A DNA stretch of 64,000 bases from Dinoroseobacter sp. (lineage in GTDB: Bacteria; Pseudomonadota; Alphaproteobacteria; Rhodobacterales; Rhodobacteraceae). Both the position numbers and the translations under genes were made by a program. How positions within the stretch are numbered: position 1 is the first letter of the stretch; each line of letters begins with the position of its first letter. Below the pieces are notes generated by a model. That model saw nothing but the letters and a program-made list of their open reading frames with translations. It had not been told where the DNA came from and did not search any database. Below are positions 35,001 to 43,851 of this stretch, piece after piece. Where the stretch lies: assembly GCA_030066795.1 (NCBI GenBank), contig JASJAW010000018.1, positions 1 to 64,000 on the forward strand, written 5' to 3'.

Positions 35001-36779
35001 TTAGAAGTTCGCCGCTGCTAGCGCCATTACCGGCTCGGCGCCAGATGTGATCCGGGCCAGATGAGTGCCGGTCATCGGAAGCTGTCGCGCCATGTAGTAA
35101 CGACCCGTTGCGAGCTTGGTCTCGTGGAATTCGGTGTCCGTATCACCTGCTTCCAGCGCCGCCATCGAAGCTTTGGCCATTCTCGCCCACATCAGTCCAA
35201 GGCAGACATGGCCGAAGAGGTGCATGAAATCATAAGAGCCCGACAATGCGTTGTTGGGGTTCTTCATGCCTTCCGCCATGAAGTACATGCCTGCCGATTG
35301 TAGGTCTTTGGATGCCCGCTTCAGCGGGTCCAGGAAGTCTTCCTTCAGAGCGGTGTTGTCCTCGTTCTCTTTGATGAAGCCTTTCACCAACTCAAAAAAG
35401 TCCATCACGGTCTTGCCGCCGTTGAGGCCCAGCTTGCGGCCCACAAGGTCGAGTGACTGCACGCCATTGGTGCCTTCGTAGATCATCGTGATCCGCGCAT
35501 CGCGGACAAACTGCTCCAGTCCCCATTCCTGGGTGAAGCCTGATCCACCGAGGGTTTGCTGAGCCAGAACAGTGGTTTCGAACCCCTTGTCGGTCAGAAA
35601 GCCCTTCAGAACCGGGATCAGAAGCGACACCAGGTCTTCGGCTTGCTTGTCTTGCTTCCGATGCCCTTCATCGAGCAGGGTAGAGCCCCAGAATGCAAAA
35701 GCGCGCGCGCCTTCAACGAACGATTTCTGGTCCATCAGGTTCCGACGCACGTCTGGGTGCACGATGATCGGGTCCGCGGCTTTATCCGGTGCTTTTACGC
35801 CGGTGACATCGCGGCCCTGCAGGCGGTCCTGCGCGAAGGCGAGCGCGTTTTGATATGCAACTTCGCCTTGTGCATAACCTTGCAGACCCACCGACAGGCG
35901 CGCTTCGTTCATCATCGTGAACATCGCGCGCATGCCCTTGTTGACCTCACCTATGAGAAACCCCTTGGCGCCGTCGTAGTTCATCACACAAGTTGCGTTA
36001 CCGTGGATGCCCATTTTGTGCTCCAGCCCGCCACAGGACAGCGTATTGCGATCCCCAAGGCTGCCGTCTTCGTTCACGATGAACTTCGGCACAATAAACA
36101 GGCTGATGCCTTTCACGCCCTCGGGGCCACCGGGTATTTTCGCCAGTACCAGATGAATGATGTTGTCGGACAGGTCATGTTCACCGGCCGAGATCCAGAT
36201 CTTCTGGCCCGTGATCGCGTAGCTGCCGTCTTCCTGAGGTTCGGCCTTGGTCCGGATCAGGCCCAGATCGGTCCCGCATTGCGGTTCGGTCAGGTTCATC
36301 GTACCCGTCCAGTCGCCGGAGATCATGTTCGGCAGATAGCTCGCTTTCTGCTCCGCCGAGCCGTGCGCGTGGATTGCCGACATCGCGCCATGGGTCAGAC
36401 CGTTATACATCTGGAAGGCCATATTAGCAGACGAGAACATCTCGCCCGTTGCCGTCAGCATGATGTTCGGCATGCCCTGACCACCATAGTCTGGGTCCAT
36501 ATCGAGACCTGTCCAACCGCCGCCCCGCATCTCGTCATAGGCGGCTTTGAAGCCCTCAGGCGCCCGCACGACGCCGTTTTCCAGTTTGCACCCTTGCTGA
36601 TCGCCAACCACGTTCAGAGGTTGCAGCACCTGAACCGCGAGCTTGCCGGCCTCTTCCAGAATGGCGGAGGTGAACTCTCGATCCAGCTCGTCGTAACCCG
36701 GAATATCGCGCCCGGAGACGTTCAGCACATCGTGTAGGATGTATTGCATGTCCTTAGTGGGGGCGGTGTAGCTCGGCAT
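35001..36779 (-). CDS. Large acyl-CoA dehydrogenase (FadE/DmdC type)
   Basis: The 592-residue protein belongs to the long acyl-CoA dehydrogenase branch that includes DmdC, the 3-methylmercaptopropionyl-CoA dehydrogenase of DMSP breakdown in roseobacters. Visible motifs are [45 protein letters not shown] and [19 protein letters not shown], where the Glu is the usual catalytic base. The extra C-terminal domain (about 460-592) is typical. Roseobacters carry several paralogues, so fatty-acid oxidation is as likely as DMSP use, and the operon context favours fatty acids. It is second in the operon, 27 bases after the MerR gene. Confidence 0.9.
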   Translation of the reverse strand: MPSYTAPTKDMQYILHDVLNVSGRDIPGYDELDREFTSAILEEAGKLAVQVLQPLNVVGDQQGCKLENGVVRAPEGFKAAYDEMRGGGWTGLDMDPDYGGQGMPNIMLTATGEMFSSANMAFQMYNGLTHGAMSAIHAHGSAEQKASYLPNMISGDWTGTMNLTEPQCGTDLGLIRTKAEPQEDGSYAITGQKIWISAGEHDLSDNIIHLVLAKIPGGPEGVKGISLFIVPKFIVNEDGSLGDRNTLSCGGLEHKMGIHGNATCVMNYDGAKGFLIGEVNKGMRAMFTMMNEARLSVGLQGYAQGEVAYQNALAFAQDRLQGRDVTGVKAPDKAADPIIVHPDVRRNLMDQKSFVEGARAFAFWGSTLLDEGHRKQDKQAEDLVSLLIPVLKGFLTDKGFETTVLAQQTLGGSGFTQEWGLEQFVRDARITMIYEGTNGVQSLDLVGRKLGLNGGKTVMDFFELVKGFIKENEDNTALKEDFLDPLKRASKDLQSAGMYFMAEGMKNPNNALSGSYDFMHLFGHVCLGLMWARMAKASMAALEAGDTDTEFHETKLATGRYYMARQLPMTGTHLARITSGAEPVMALAAANF

Positions 36780-36806
36780 GGTGATCTCCTGTTGCGCGGT
36801 GGGCCG

Positions 36807-37211
36807 TCAGGCGGCTGCTGTTTCTTTTGCTTTAAGGGACTTGATCATTTCCGCCCCCCATTTCAGTTGCTCTTTCAGCTCGTCGATGGCTTCGTCGAGT
36901 TCGGCCCGCTGGCGTTCCATGTCGGCCAGTCTGTCCTGAGCGATCTCATAAGTTTTTGTCAGCTGTGTTAGCTGGCGGTCGCCCCGATCATAAAGATCGA
37001 GAAGCTGTCGGATTTCTTCGAGGCTGAAGCCAAAGCGCTTCCCGCGCAGGATGAGCTTCAAACGCGCGCGGTCGCTCCGCGTGAACAGGCGCTTCTGGCC
37101 ATCGCGCACTGGAAAAAGCAATTCCTTAGCTTCGTAGAAGCGCAAGGTCCGCGGCGTGACTTCGAAATCGTCACACATCTGGCGGATCGTTCTATAATCA
37201 GTCTCTGACAT
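36807..37211 (-). CDS. MerR-family regulator, first gene of the beta-oxidation operon
   Basis: The 134-residue protein has a MerR helix-turn-helix (about 8-75: MCDDFEVTPRTLRFYEAKELL, RLILRGKRFGFSLEEIRQLLD) and a long C-terminal dimer helix (80-120). It lacks metal-binding Cys residues. It resembles the LiuR/PsrA-like MerR regulators of acyl-CoA pathways, which sense CoA or acyl-CoA intermediates. AGGAGA precedes the ATG. It probably controls itself and the six downstream genes through the palindrome at 37272-37285. Confidence 0.92.
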   Translation of the reverse strand: MSETDYRTIRQMCDDFEVTPRTLRFYEAKELLFPVRDGQKRLFTRSDRARLKLILRGKRFGFSLEEIRQLLDLYDRGDRQLTQLTKTYEIAQDRLADMERQRAELDEAIDELKEQLKWGAEMIKSLKAKETAAA

Positions 37212-37268
37212 ACGTAAATCTCCTCGGACACGCAGCAGCTGGGTCCGCTACAGCCTTCATACAAGATG

Positions 37269-37302
37269 ATCTTACGTTTACGTAACCGGGACGTCACGTC
37301 AC
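37269..37302 (-). promoter_or_regulatory. Promoter with MerR/LiuR-like palindrome for the beta-oxidation operon
   Basis: On the minus strand a -35-like GTGACG (37292-37297) and a -10 TAAGAT (37269-37274) are 17 bases apart. The palindrome TTACGT-TT-ACGTAA (37272-37285) lies between and over the -10. It closely resembles the operator I recall for LiuR-type MerR repressors. The rest of the 300-base gap (37212-37511) shows no gene. A half site, TTTACGT, also lies in the leader just before the MerR start. Confidence 0.6.
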
Positions 37303-37511
37303 TTTGTTTTAACGCTGTGGCTGGTCCTGAGAGCAATCGGGTTTTGGGTATTGCCCTTTGTTTTCAGGGCTAAACGGCCGTCGCGCGGACAAGGTGCGCT
37401 TCTTTGCACGGCGTTCGGGTTTCCGCCTCGCTCTCGTGACGCTGCGAAACTTTGCGGAAAATGGCTGCAGGTAACGGCAAAGCTCCGCGGGAGGGGCTGC
37501 TTCTGCGGCGA

Positions 37512-37877
37512 TCAAAGCGATGCGGCAACCTGATCACGCAGAGCCTTCAGTTCATCTATAGTGCGCTGCAACTCTTCGTGCTGGACTTGAAGCTCTTCAA
37601 GCTTTGCGGTGGCGCCTTCTACCCAGACCTTGTTCTGCGCCTGTGTCCCTTGTTGTTCGTACATCAAGAGCCACTGCCTGATTTCCTCCAGACTGAAGCC
37701 AAAGCGTCTTCCGCGCAGTATCAGCTTCATACGCGCCACTTCGCGCGAGGTGTAAAACCGCGACCGGCCTTCCCGGATCGGTGAGAGAAGCTCGATATAC
37801 TCGTAATACCGCAGGGTACGTGGCGTCACATCGAACTGCGCGCACATCTCCTTGAAGCTGATCGTCTCCTCCGCCAT
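37512..37877 (-). CDS. Second MerR-family regulator, paralogue of the first
   Basis: The 121-residue protein is a clear paralogue of the MerR protein ending at 36807. It shares the same VTPRTLRYYEYIELLSPIREG and KLILRGRRFGFSLEEIRQW core plus a C-terminal coiled coil (about 80-118), and it also lacks Cys sensors. The ATG at 37877 with GGGAGGGAGC upstream is preferred; a TTG at 37889 gives four more residues. It faces away from the thioesterase pair at 37978 and may control that pair or cross-regulate the operon. Confidence 0.88.
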   Translation of the reverse strand: MAEETISFKEMCAQFDVTPRTLRYYEYIELLSPIREGRSRFYTSREVARMKLILRGRRFGFSLEEIRQWLLMYEQQGTQAQNKVWVEGATAKLEELQVQHEELQRTIDELKALRDQVAASL

Positions 37878-37977
37878 GCTCCCTCCCAAGGCTTGGCTTT
37901 CGGCGTCGCTTCATATTTGACGCAACGCGCCACGGGTGCAAGGGCAATGGCCGTAATCGCAACTGTTCCGAGGTCCC

Positions 37978-38418
37978 ATGTCCGGCGTAGACAAAGCCAA
38001 GATCGCATCCCAGTTCATCGCTTACCTGCCGCATGCGAAAGCATTGGATATGCGGATCGAAGAGGTTGGAGATGGGGTTGCCATTATCTCGATGCCCTAT
38101 TCGGCCAAGCTTGTTGGAGACGCCCGGACCGGCGTTATCCATGGCGGTGCGGTGTCGGCGTTGATGGATACTTGCGGCGGCGCAGCGGTGATGTCTCATC
38201 CGGACGCGCCGGGTGGAACCGCAACGATTGACCTGCGTATTGACTACATGCGGGCGGCCACGCCCGAACAACGCATCACCGCGCGTGCGGAGTGTCATCA
38301 CATCACCCGCAATGTGGCCTTTGTCCGCGCTGTTGCCATGGACGAAGACACTGCGCGTCCCGTCGCGATGGCGACCGGCGCTTTCACAGTCGAGCGGCCT
38401 GAGGGAGCCAAACAATGA
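37978..38418 (+). CDS. PaaI-type hotdog thioesterase, first of two
   Basis: The 146-residue protein has the hotdog pattern of PaaI thioesterases: GVIHGGAVSALMDTCGGAAVM holds the active-site loop, TIDLRIDYMRAATP the central strand, and RNVAFVRAVAMDED the last strands. Such proteins hydrolyse acyl-CoA and can release CoA from stalled pathways. It overlaps the next gene by 4 bases (ATGA), and the two proteins may form a heteromer. Confidence 0.88.
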   Translation: MSGVDKAKIASQFIAYLPHAKALDMRIEEVGDGVAIISMPYSAKLVGDARTGVIHGGAVSALMDTCGGAAVMSHPDAPGGTATIDLRIDYMRAATPEQRITARAECHHITRNVAFVRAVAMDEDTARPVAMATGAFTVERPEGAKQ

Positions 38419-38924
38419 GCCGCGGTAAGCCAGAGCCGATGCAGGCCGTTAAACAGCGCCGGGATGCGGCTTTGCGCGCGCTGGTCGAAGGCGTTCCCTA
38501 TATTCAGTTTTTGGGAGTAACTGTAGACCGCCGTGGCGATGAGCTGACCGCTGTCCTTGCCTTTGATGAAAAGCTGATCGGAAACCCGGTGTTGCCCGCC
38601 ATTCATGGCGGGGTGACGGCCGCGTTTCTCGAAGTGACGGCCCAAATCGAGGTGAGTTGGGCCATGCTATGGGATGATCTGGAGACTGGGCAGATCGACC
38701 CGCGAACGCTCACACAGGAGACCCTGCCGCGTCTGCCCAAGACCATCGACTTTACTGTGGATTATCTCCGCTCTGGCCTGCCGCGCGATGCCTATGCCCG
38801 CGCACGCGTCACGCGTTCGGGGCGACGCTATGCAACCGTGTTCGTCGAGGCGTGGCAGGACAACCGGTCGCGACCGTTCGCCCAAGCGACAGTTCATTTT
38901 CTTATGCCGACGCGCGACCGCTGA
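38415..38924 (+). CDS. PaaI-type hotdog thioesterase, second of two
   Basis: The 169-residue protein also has a hotdog pattern (LPAIHGGVTAAFLEVTAQIEV, TIDFTVDYLRSGLP, RRYATVFVEAWQDN). Between loop and strand it has an insertion of about 25 residues that the first copy lacks. The ATGA overlap with the upstream gene and the MATE gene start 5 bases after its stop point to one transcript. Two different hotdog subunits side by side suggest a heterodimer. Confidence 0.85.
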   Translation: MSRGKPEPMQAVKQRRDAALRALVEGVPYIQFLGVTVDRRGDELTAVLAFDEKLIGNPVLPAIHGGVTAAFLEVTAQIEVSWAMLWDDLETGQIDPRTLTQETLPRLPKTIDFTVDYLRSGLPRDAYARARVTRSGRRYATVFVEAWQDNRSRPFAQATVHFLMPTRDR

Positions 38925-38929
38925 CGCGC

Positions 38930-40261
38930 ATGCGCGAGCCCGATCCCATTACGCACCGCCGAGTGCTGACTATCGCCGTGCCGATCGTTTTATCGAATGC
39001 CACGGTTCCTATTCTGGGCGCAGTTGACACAGGCGTAGTTGGGCAGATGGGAGAGGCTGCGCCTATTGGCGCCGTCGGCATCGGGGCAATCATTCTTACG
39101 GCCATCTACTGGATCTTCGGTTTCCTGCGTATGGGGACAACGGGGCTCGCGGCACAAGCGCTTGGACGAGAAGACGACGCCGAAGTCGCAGCTCTACTGT
39201 CGCGCGCACTGCTGATCGCCGCCGCGGCGGGGCTTTCACTGGTCTTGCTACAGACACCGCTCTTCTGGGGAGCGTTTCAGATCGCTCCGGCGAGTGCCGA
39301 AGTTGAAACACTCGCCCGCGCCTACATGGAAATCCGCATTTGGTCCGCGCCCGCGGCCATCGCGATCTACGGGATCACAGGCTGGTTGATCGCTGCGGAG
39401 CGCACCCGGGCGGTCCTGTTGCTACAGCTTTGGATGAACGGGGTGAATATCCTGCTCGATCTTTGGTTCGTCCTTGGGCTGGGATGGGGCGTCGAGGGAG
39501 TCGCGATCGCCACGTTTATTGCCGAGTGGAGCGCGCTTGCGCTTGGGCTCTGGCTCTGCCGCGCGGCTTTTCGCGGGCCGGACTGGCGCCGCGCCGCCCT
39601 GGTGTTCGACCGCGCGCGCCTGCTGCAGATGAGTGCTGTGAACGGCGACATTCTGATCCGCTCTGTCTTGCTGCAAGCCGCGTTTGTTTCGTTCCTCTTT
39701 TTTGGAGCGGGGTTGGGCGACGTCACACTCGCGGCCAACCAAGTGCTTTTGCAGTTCCTGCATATTACCGCCTATGCGCTCGACGGGTTCGCTTTCGCGG
39801 CTGAGGCACTTGTGGGGCAGGCTGTCGGGGCAGGGCGGGTTACGCGCTTAAGGCGGGGAGCACAGATGGCGACGCTTTGGGCTGTGGTCAGTGTTTGTCT
39901 GCTGGCGCTTTTATATGCGTTCGCTGGCAGTTGGATCATCGAGGTGATGACCACGTCGCCCGACGTACGCGCAGAGGCGAAAGGGTATCTGCCCTGGCTC
40001 ATTCTGGCGCCGGTGCTGGGCGTATGGGCGTTTATGCTTGACGGCGTATTCATCGGGGCCACGCGTACCCGTGACATGCGCAACATGATGGCAGTCTCTT
40101 TTATCGTCTATATGCTGTCGGTGGCTGTTTTGTTGCCGAGCTTCGGCAACCACGGGCTCTGGGCGGCGATTATGATTATGTTCATCGTGCGCGCTCTGAC
40201 ACTCCTTTGGCGCTACCCGGCGCTCGAAGCCAGTGTCAGAAAGACCAATGCACCTGCCTGA
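38930..40261 (+). CDS. MATE-family multidrug/Na+ antiporter (DinF type)
   Basis: The 443-residue protein has about 12 membrane helices in two related halves. N-terminal RRVLTIAVPIVLSNATVPILGAVDTGVVGQ and the central GWGVEGVAIATFIAEW are typical of the DinF branch of MATE exporters. The ATG at 38930 is five bases after the thioesterase stop; a longer frame from 38852 only shadows that gene. It probably exports organic cations or acyl compounds. The substrate is unknown. Confidence 0.9.
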   Translation: MREPDPITHRRVLTIAVPIVLSNATVPILGAVDTGVVGQMGEAAPIGAVGIGAIILTAIYWIFGFLRMGTTGLAAQALGREDDAEVAALLSRALLIAAAAGLSLVLLQTPLFWGAFQIAPASAEVETLARAYMEIRIWSAPAAIAIYGITGWLIAAERTRAVLLLQLWMNGVNILLDLWFVLGLGWGVEGVAIATFIAEWSALALGLWLCRAAFRGPDWRRAALVFDRARLLQMSAVNGDILIRSVLLQAAFVSFLFFGAGLGDVTLAANQVLLQFLHITAYALDGFAFAAEALVGQAVGAGRVTRLRRGAQMATLWAVVSVCLLALLYAFAGSWIIEVMTTSPDVRAEAKGYLPWLILAPVLGVWAFMLDGVFIGATRTRDMRNMMAVSFIVYMLSVAVLLPSFGNHGLWAAIMIMFIVRALTLLWRYPALEASVRKTNAPA

Positions 40262-40318
40262 ATCGAGTCTTCAAATGTCCCCGCTGCCGACCACCAACTG
40301 CGGCCCCCCGAGAGTGGC

Positions 40319-40672
40319 TCAGACGATCTCAAGCACACGCTCAGGCGGGCGCCCGATCACGGCGCGCGTCCCGACGATGGCGACGGGGCGCTCGATCAGG
40401 ATGGGATGTGCTGCCATCGCTGCCAACAGTGCGTCGTCCGGATCACTCTTAGAGAGTCTGGCCTCTTTGAACGCTTTTTCTCGAGGACGCATCATCTCTA
40501 TGGCTGGCAGGCCCAGAATCGCCTGAAGGGATTTCAGCTCTTCGAGGCTGGGAATGTCTTCCAGGTAGCGGCGTACGGACACGCTGTGCCCGGCATCTTC
40601 TAAAAGCTTCAATGCGCTGCGTGATTTTGCGCAACGTGGGTTGTGCCAAAATACAAGCTCTTTCACATCCAA
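40319..40672 (-). CDS. arsC: ArsC-family reductase (arsenate reductase-like)
   Basis: The 117-residue protein has the ArsC fold. Cys14 lies in [14 protein letters not shown], and the conserved basic loop is [20 protein letters not shown]. The ArsC Arg triad is partly visible. Known members reduce arsenate with glutaredoxin; others are uncharacterised. It overlaps the pyrD end by 10 bases on the same strand, so it is probably a read-through partner of pyrD rather than part of an ars operon, none of which is here. Confidence 0.88.
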   Translation of the reverse strand: MDVKELVFWHNPRCAKSRSALKLLEDAGHSVSVRRYLEDIPSLEELKSLQAILGLPAIEMMRPREKAFKEARLSKSDPDDALLAAMAAHPILIERPVAIVGTRAVIGRPPERVLEIV

Positions 40673-41721
40673 TCCTCCCGCCTCGTGCCGACCGCATCCG
40701 CTAGCGTTGCGTAGCCGTCCCGTTCCAGCAAGTGGTCGAGACCCTTTGCGATATCGCCGGCCAGACTGATCCCCTTATAGACCAGCGCTGTATACAGCTG
40801 CACGGCAGTAGCACCGGCGCGGATTTTGGCGTAAGCCTCCTCGGCGTTGCTCACCCCGCCCACGCCGATCAGTGGGATGGCGCCATCGGTAAGATGGCTG
40901 AAACGGGCAAGCACGCGCGTTGAGCGTTCGAAAAGCGGTGCTCCGGACAGTCCGCCAGCTTCCGCCCGATACGCAGACCGAAGGCCCTCGCGGGACAAGG
41001 TGGTATTTGTGGCGATCACTGCGTCGATCCCGCTGTTGAGGGCGATCCGAGCGATATCTTCCAAACCATATGGATCAAGGTCAGGGGCGATTTTCAGAAA
41101 GATCGGGATGGGGCGCGGCAGAGCGGAGCGCGTTGTCATCACGCCTTCCAGTAGCGCCTGAAGTGCGTCCGCGCCTTGCAGGTCGCGCAGTTTCTCGGTG
41201 TTGGGTGAGGAGACATTGACAGTCGCGAAATCGACATGTGCACCGCATATCTTCAGCACTTGGGCAAAGTCCGTCGCGCGGTCTGGGCTGTCCTTGTTTG
41301 CGCCGAGGTTCAGGCCGATCACTGCCTCTTTGGGACGTTGCTCCAACCGCGCAGCAATTTCAGCGGCCCCGTCATTGTTGAACCCGAAGCGGTTTATGGC
41401 GGCCCGGTCCTCAGACAGGCGAAAGAGGCGTGGCTTTGGGTTGCCCGGCTGCGGGCGCGGAGTTGCTGCACCAACCTCCAGAAAACCAAAGCCTGTGCGC
41501 GAGAGAGGAACGAGCGCTTCGGCGTTTTTGTCAAAACCAGCAGCCAGCCCCACCGGGTTTGGCAGGTCCAACCCGGCGAGTGTTGTGCGAAGCCGGGGGC
41601 TTGTTACCGGCCCCCTTCGTGGACCTAGCCCTGTATTCAGAGCCTTGAGCGCTAAGCCATGACTCGTTTCCGGGTCAAGCCGTCGCAGCAGTCTTAGCCC
41701 GGCTTGCTCTAAAAGGCTCAT
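40663..41721 (-). CDS. pyrD: Dihydroorotate dehydrogenase (quinone), class 2
   Basis: The 352-residue FMN enzyme oxidises dihydroorotate to orotate and passes electrons to quinone. It has an N-terminal amphipathic helix (about 1-20) for membrane contact, [31 protein letters not shown] with the catalytic Ser, and [30 protein letters not shown]. It overlaps the DUF952 gene (ATGA) at its start and arsC at its end, forming a three-gene unit. Confidence 0.96.
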   Translation of the reverse strand: MSLLEQAGLRLLRRLDPETSHGLALKALNTGLGPRRGPVTSPRLRTTLAGLDLPNPVGLAAGFDKNAEALVPLSRTGFGFLEVGAATPRPQPGNPKPRLFRLSEDRAAINRFGFNNDGAAEIAARLEQRPKEAVIGLNLGANKDSPDRATDFAQVLKICGAHVDFATVNVSSPNTEKLRDLQGADALQALLEGVMTTRSALPRPIPIFLKIAPDLDPYGLEDIARIALNSGIDAVIATNTTLSREGLRSAYRAEAGGLSGAPLFERSTRVLARFSHLTDGAIPLIGVGGVSNAEEAYAKIRAGATAVQLYTALVYKGISLAGDIAKGLDHLLERDGYATLADAVGTRREDWM

Positions 41722-42059
41722 GTCACGTCCTCGGGAAATCTATGTCCGCCATTCTCGTCCAGAGGCAAAGGCTGCACCCAAAGGACGTCTGCCGAAGAAA
41801 GATTTCGATAGAGATGCGGGAAAAGCTGGCCGCCGCGCGAGGGTTCCCACTTCAAAGCGTCCCCCAGTGCATCAGCTTCGAGTGCCAGTAGGACCAAATC
41901 GTCTTCACCTGCGAAGTGCTTTGCGGCGGTTTCCCTAACCTGCTCAGCCGTTGAGAAATGGATATAGCCATCTTCCAGGTCGATGGGCGCCCCGGAGCTT
42001 TCGCCGATAGCTTCAAAAGCGGCAAACTCCTCGGCGCGAAAAATCTTGAAAACCTGCAT
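41718..42059 (-). CDS. DUF952 family protein
   Basis: The 113-residue protein matches the DUF952 family: [57 protein letters not shown] and a final LPLDENG. The HFS motif is conserved in the family. The fold resembles ADP-ribosyltransferases, and no function is established to my knowledge. It is the first gene of the unit with pyrD and arsC. It is divergent from the 5'-nucleotidase gene. Confidence 0.88.
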   Translation of the reverse strand: MQVFKIFRAEEFAAFEAIGESSGAPIDLEDGYIHFSTAEQVRETAAKHFAGEDDLVLLALEADALGDALKWEPSRGGQLFPHLYRNLSSADVLWVQPLPLDENGGHRFPEDVT

Positions 42060-42174
42060 AGCGCCTGTTTGGTGTGCAGGGACGGTAACGTCAAGGCGGG
42101 TCTCCTATCGGGGCTTTGACATGCCTGCAAAACCGCGTCACGCTACGTTCAGAAAGACCATCAGGGGGTTCGAA

Positions 42175-43764
42175 ATGTCTCGTATTTTATCGTCGGTGGC
42201 CGCTCTTGCGCTGACCACAGGTATCGCCTCGGCTGAGTACAGCCTGCATATCATACACATCAACGATCTGCACAGCCGGATCGAGCCAATCAACCGCTTC
42301 GACAGCACCTGTTCGGCGGAAGACGAGTCGGAAGGAAAGTGCTTTGGAGGCGTGGCCCGTGTGGCCACAAAAATAAACGAACTGCGCGACCAGCTAACTG
42401 CTGAGGGCAAGAACGTCATTGTTCTGGACGCGGGCGACCAATTCCAGGGGTCTCTCATGTACTCGACCTATAAAGGCACGGTCGAAGCGGAATTCATGGA
42501 AGAGATTGGCTTCGATGCCATGGCGGTCGGAAACCACGAGTTCGACGATGGCCCGATTAAGCTGCGAGAGTTCATTGATCTGGTGAGCTTTCCCGTGATC
42601 TCAGGCAATCTTGATCTCGGAGCGGAGGAACTGCTGAAGGATCACGTCGCAAACCATGTCGTTCTGGAAGTTGGCGGCGAGCGCATTGGGATTGTCTCCG
42701 CGCTGGCCACGGATACATCTGAAACCTCGTCTCCGGGGCCGAATGTCGTATTCCAGAACGAGATTGAAGCGCTGCAGCAGGATGTGGCCGAGCTTGAGGC
42801 GGATGGCGTTACCAAGATCATTGCCCTGACCCATGTTGGCTTGCCCAAGGACTTGGCTATTGCTGAAGCCGTGGATGGAATTGACGCTGTGGTTGGGGGC
42901 CATTCTCACACATTGCTCAGCAACACCGCAGAAAAGGCATCCGCACCCTATCCCGTTATGGTCGGCGATGTACCCGTCGTGCAGGCCTATGCCTATTCCA
43001 AATACGTTGGGCATCTCGAATTGACCTTTGACGACGCTGGCAATGTGACGGCTGCCTCCGGCGACACCATCGTTTTGGACGCGTCGGTCGCTCCAGACGC
43101 CGAAATTGTGGAGCGCGTGGCGGAGTTGGCTGGTCCCATCGAAGAGTTGAAGGCCCGCCGCGTGGCCGACGCCGCCGAACCCATCGAAGGGGACCGCTCG
43201 GTCTGCCGGGCCATGGAGTGTCCTATGGGGAACCTCGTGACTGACGCCATGCTTGCGCGTGTTGCGGATCAGGGCATCGAGATCGCGTTTCAGAACGGAG
43301 GCGGACTGCGCGCATCTATCGACGAAGGTGAGATCACGATGGGCGAAGTACTGACAGTGCTGCCGTTCCAGAACACGCTCTCGGTTTTTGAAGCGACCGG
43401 TCAGATGCTGATCGACGCACTCGAAAACGGTGTCAGCCAGGTTGAAGAAGGCGCGGGGCGTTTCCCGCAAGTGGCAGGCATGAAATTCACATGGGACCCG
43501 GCCGCCGAACCGGGCAGTCGCGTGACGGAAGTGCTGGTTGCCATGGGCGATAGCTATATGCCGATTGACCCGGCCAAGACCTATGGCGTTGTCACCAATA
43601 ACTACGTGCGCAACGGCGGTGACGGCTATGCGATGTTCGCAGGCGACGACAAGAAGGCCTACGATTTCGGCCCCGATCTTGCAGATGTTGTGGCCGAGTA
43701 TCTTGCCGAAGGTGGTGCAGCGTATCAGCCCTTCACGGAAGATCGGATCACATCCGCTCAGTAA
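42175..43764 (+). CDS. Periplasmic 5'-nucleotidase / UshA-type phosphoesterase
   Basis: The 529-residue protein has a signal peptide (about 1-20, ending ASA-E), a metallophosphoesterase domain with HINDLHSRIEP, LDAGDQFQGS, GNHEFDDG and GGHSHT, and a C-terminal 5'-nucleotidase domain with NGGGLRASIDEGEI and YVRNGGDGYAMF. It releases phosphate from nucleotides in the periplasm, supplying nucleosides that the deo operon could use. Start ATG 42175 follows GGGGG. A strong terminator follows at 43783. Confidence 0.92.
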   Translation: MSRILSSVAALALTTGIASAEYSLHIIHINDLHSRIEPINRFDSTCSAEDESEGKCFGGVARVATKINELRDQLTAEGKNVIVLDAGDQFQGSLMYSTYKGTVEAEFMEEIGFDAMAVGNHEFDDGPIKLREFIDLVSFPVISGNLDLGAEELLKDHVANHVVLEVGGERIGIVSALATDTSETSSPGPNVVFQNEIEALQQDVAELEADGVTKIIALTHVGLPKDLAIAEAVDGIDAVVGGHSHTLLSNTAEKASAPYPVMVGDVPVVQAYAYSKYVGHLELTFDDAGNVTAASGDTIVLDASVAPDAEIVERVAELAGPIEELKARRVADAAEPIEGDRSVCRAMECPMGNLVTDAMLARVADQGIEIAFQNGGGLRASIDEGEITMGEVLTVLPFQNTLSVFEATGQMLIDALENGVSQVEEGAGRFPQVAGMKFTWDPAAEPGSRVTEVLVAMGDSYMPIDPAKTYGVVTNNYVRNGGDGYAMFAGDDKKAYDFGPDLADVVAEYLAEGGAAYQPFTEDRITSAQ

Positions 43765-43782
43765 GTATCTTCATATGTTTAG

Positions 43783-43812
43783 AACGGCGCCGGGGAGACC
43801 CGGCGCCGTTTT
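43783..43812 (+). terminator. Intrinsic terminator of the 5'-nucleotidase gene
   Basis: A perfect 12-base-pair stem, AACGGCGCCGGG with CCCGGCGCCGTT, closes a GAGA tetraloop and is followed by TTTTCCC. It lies 19 bases after the stop at 43764 and is the clearest intrinsic terminator in the window. Confidence 0.92.
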
Positions 43813-43851
43813 CCCTTGTCCGGTGTTGTGAAACAGGTCACCACGGCAGCT

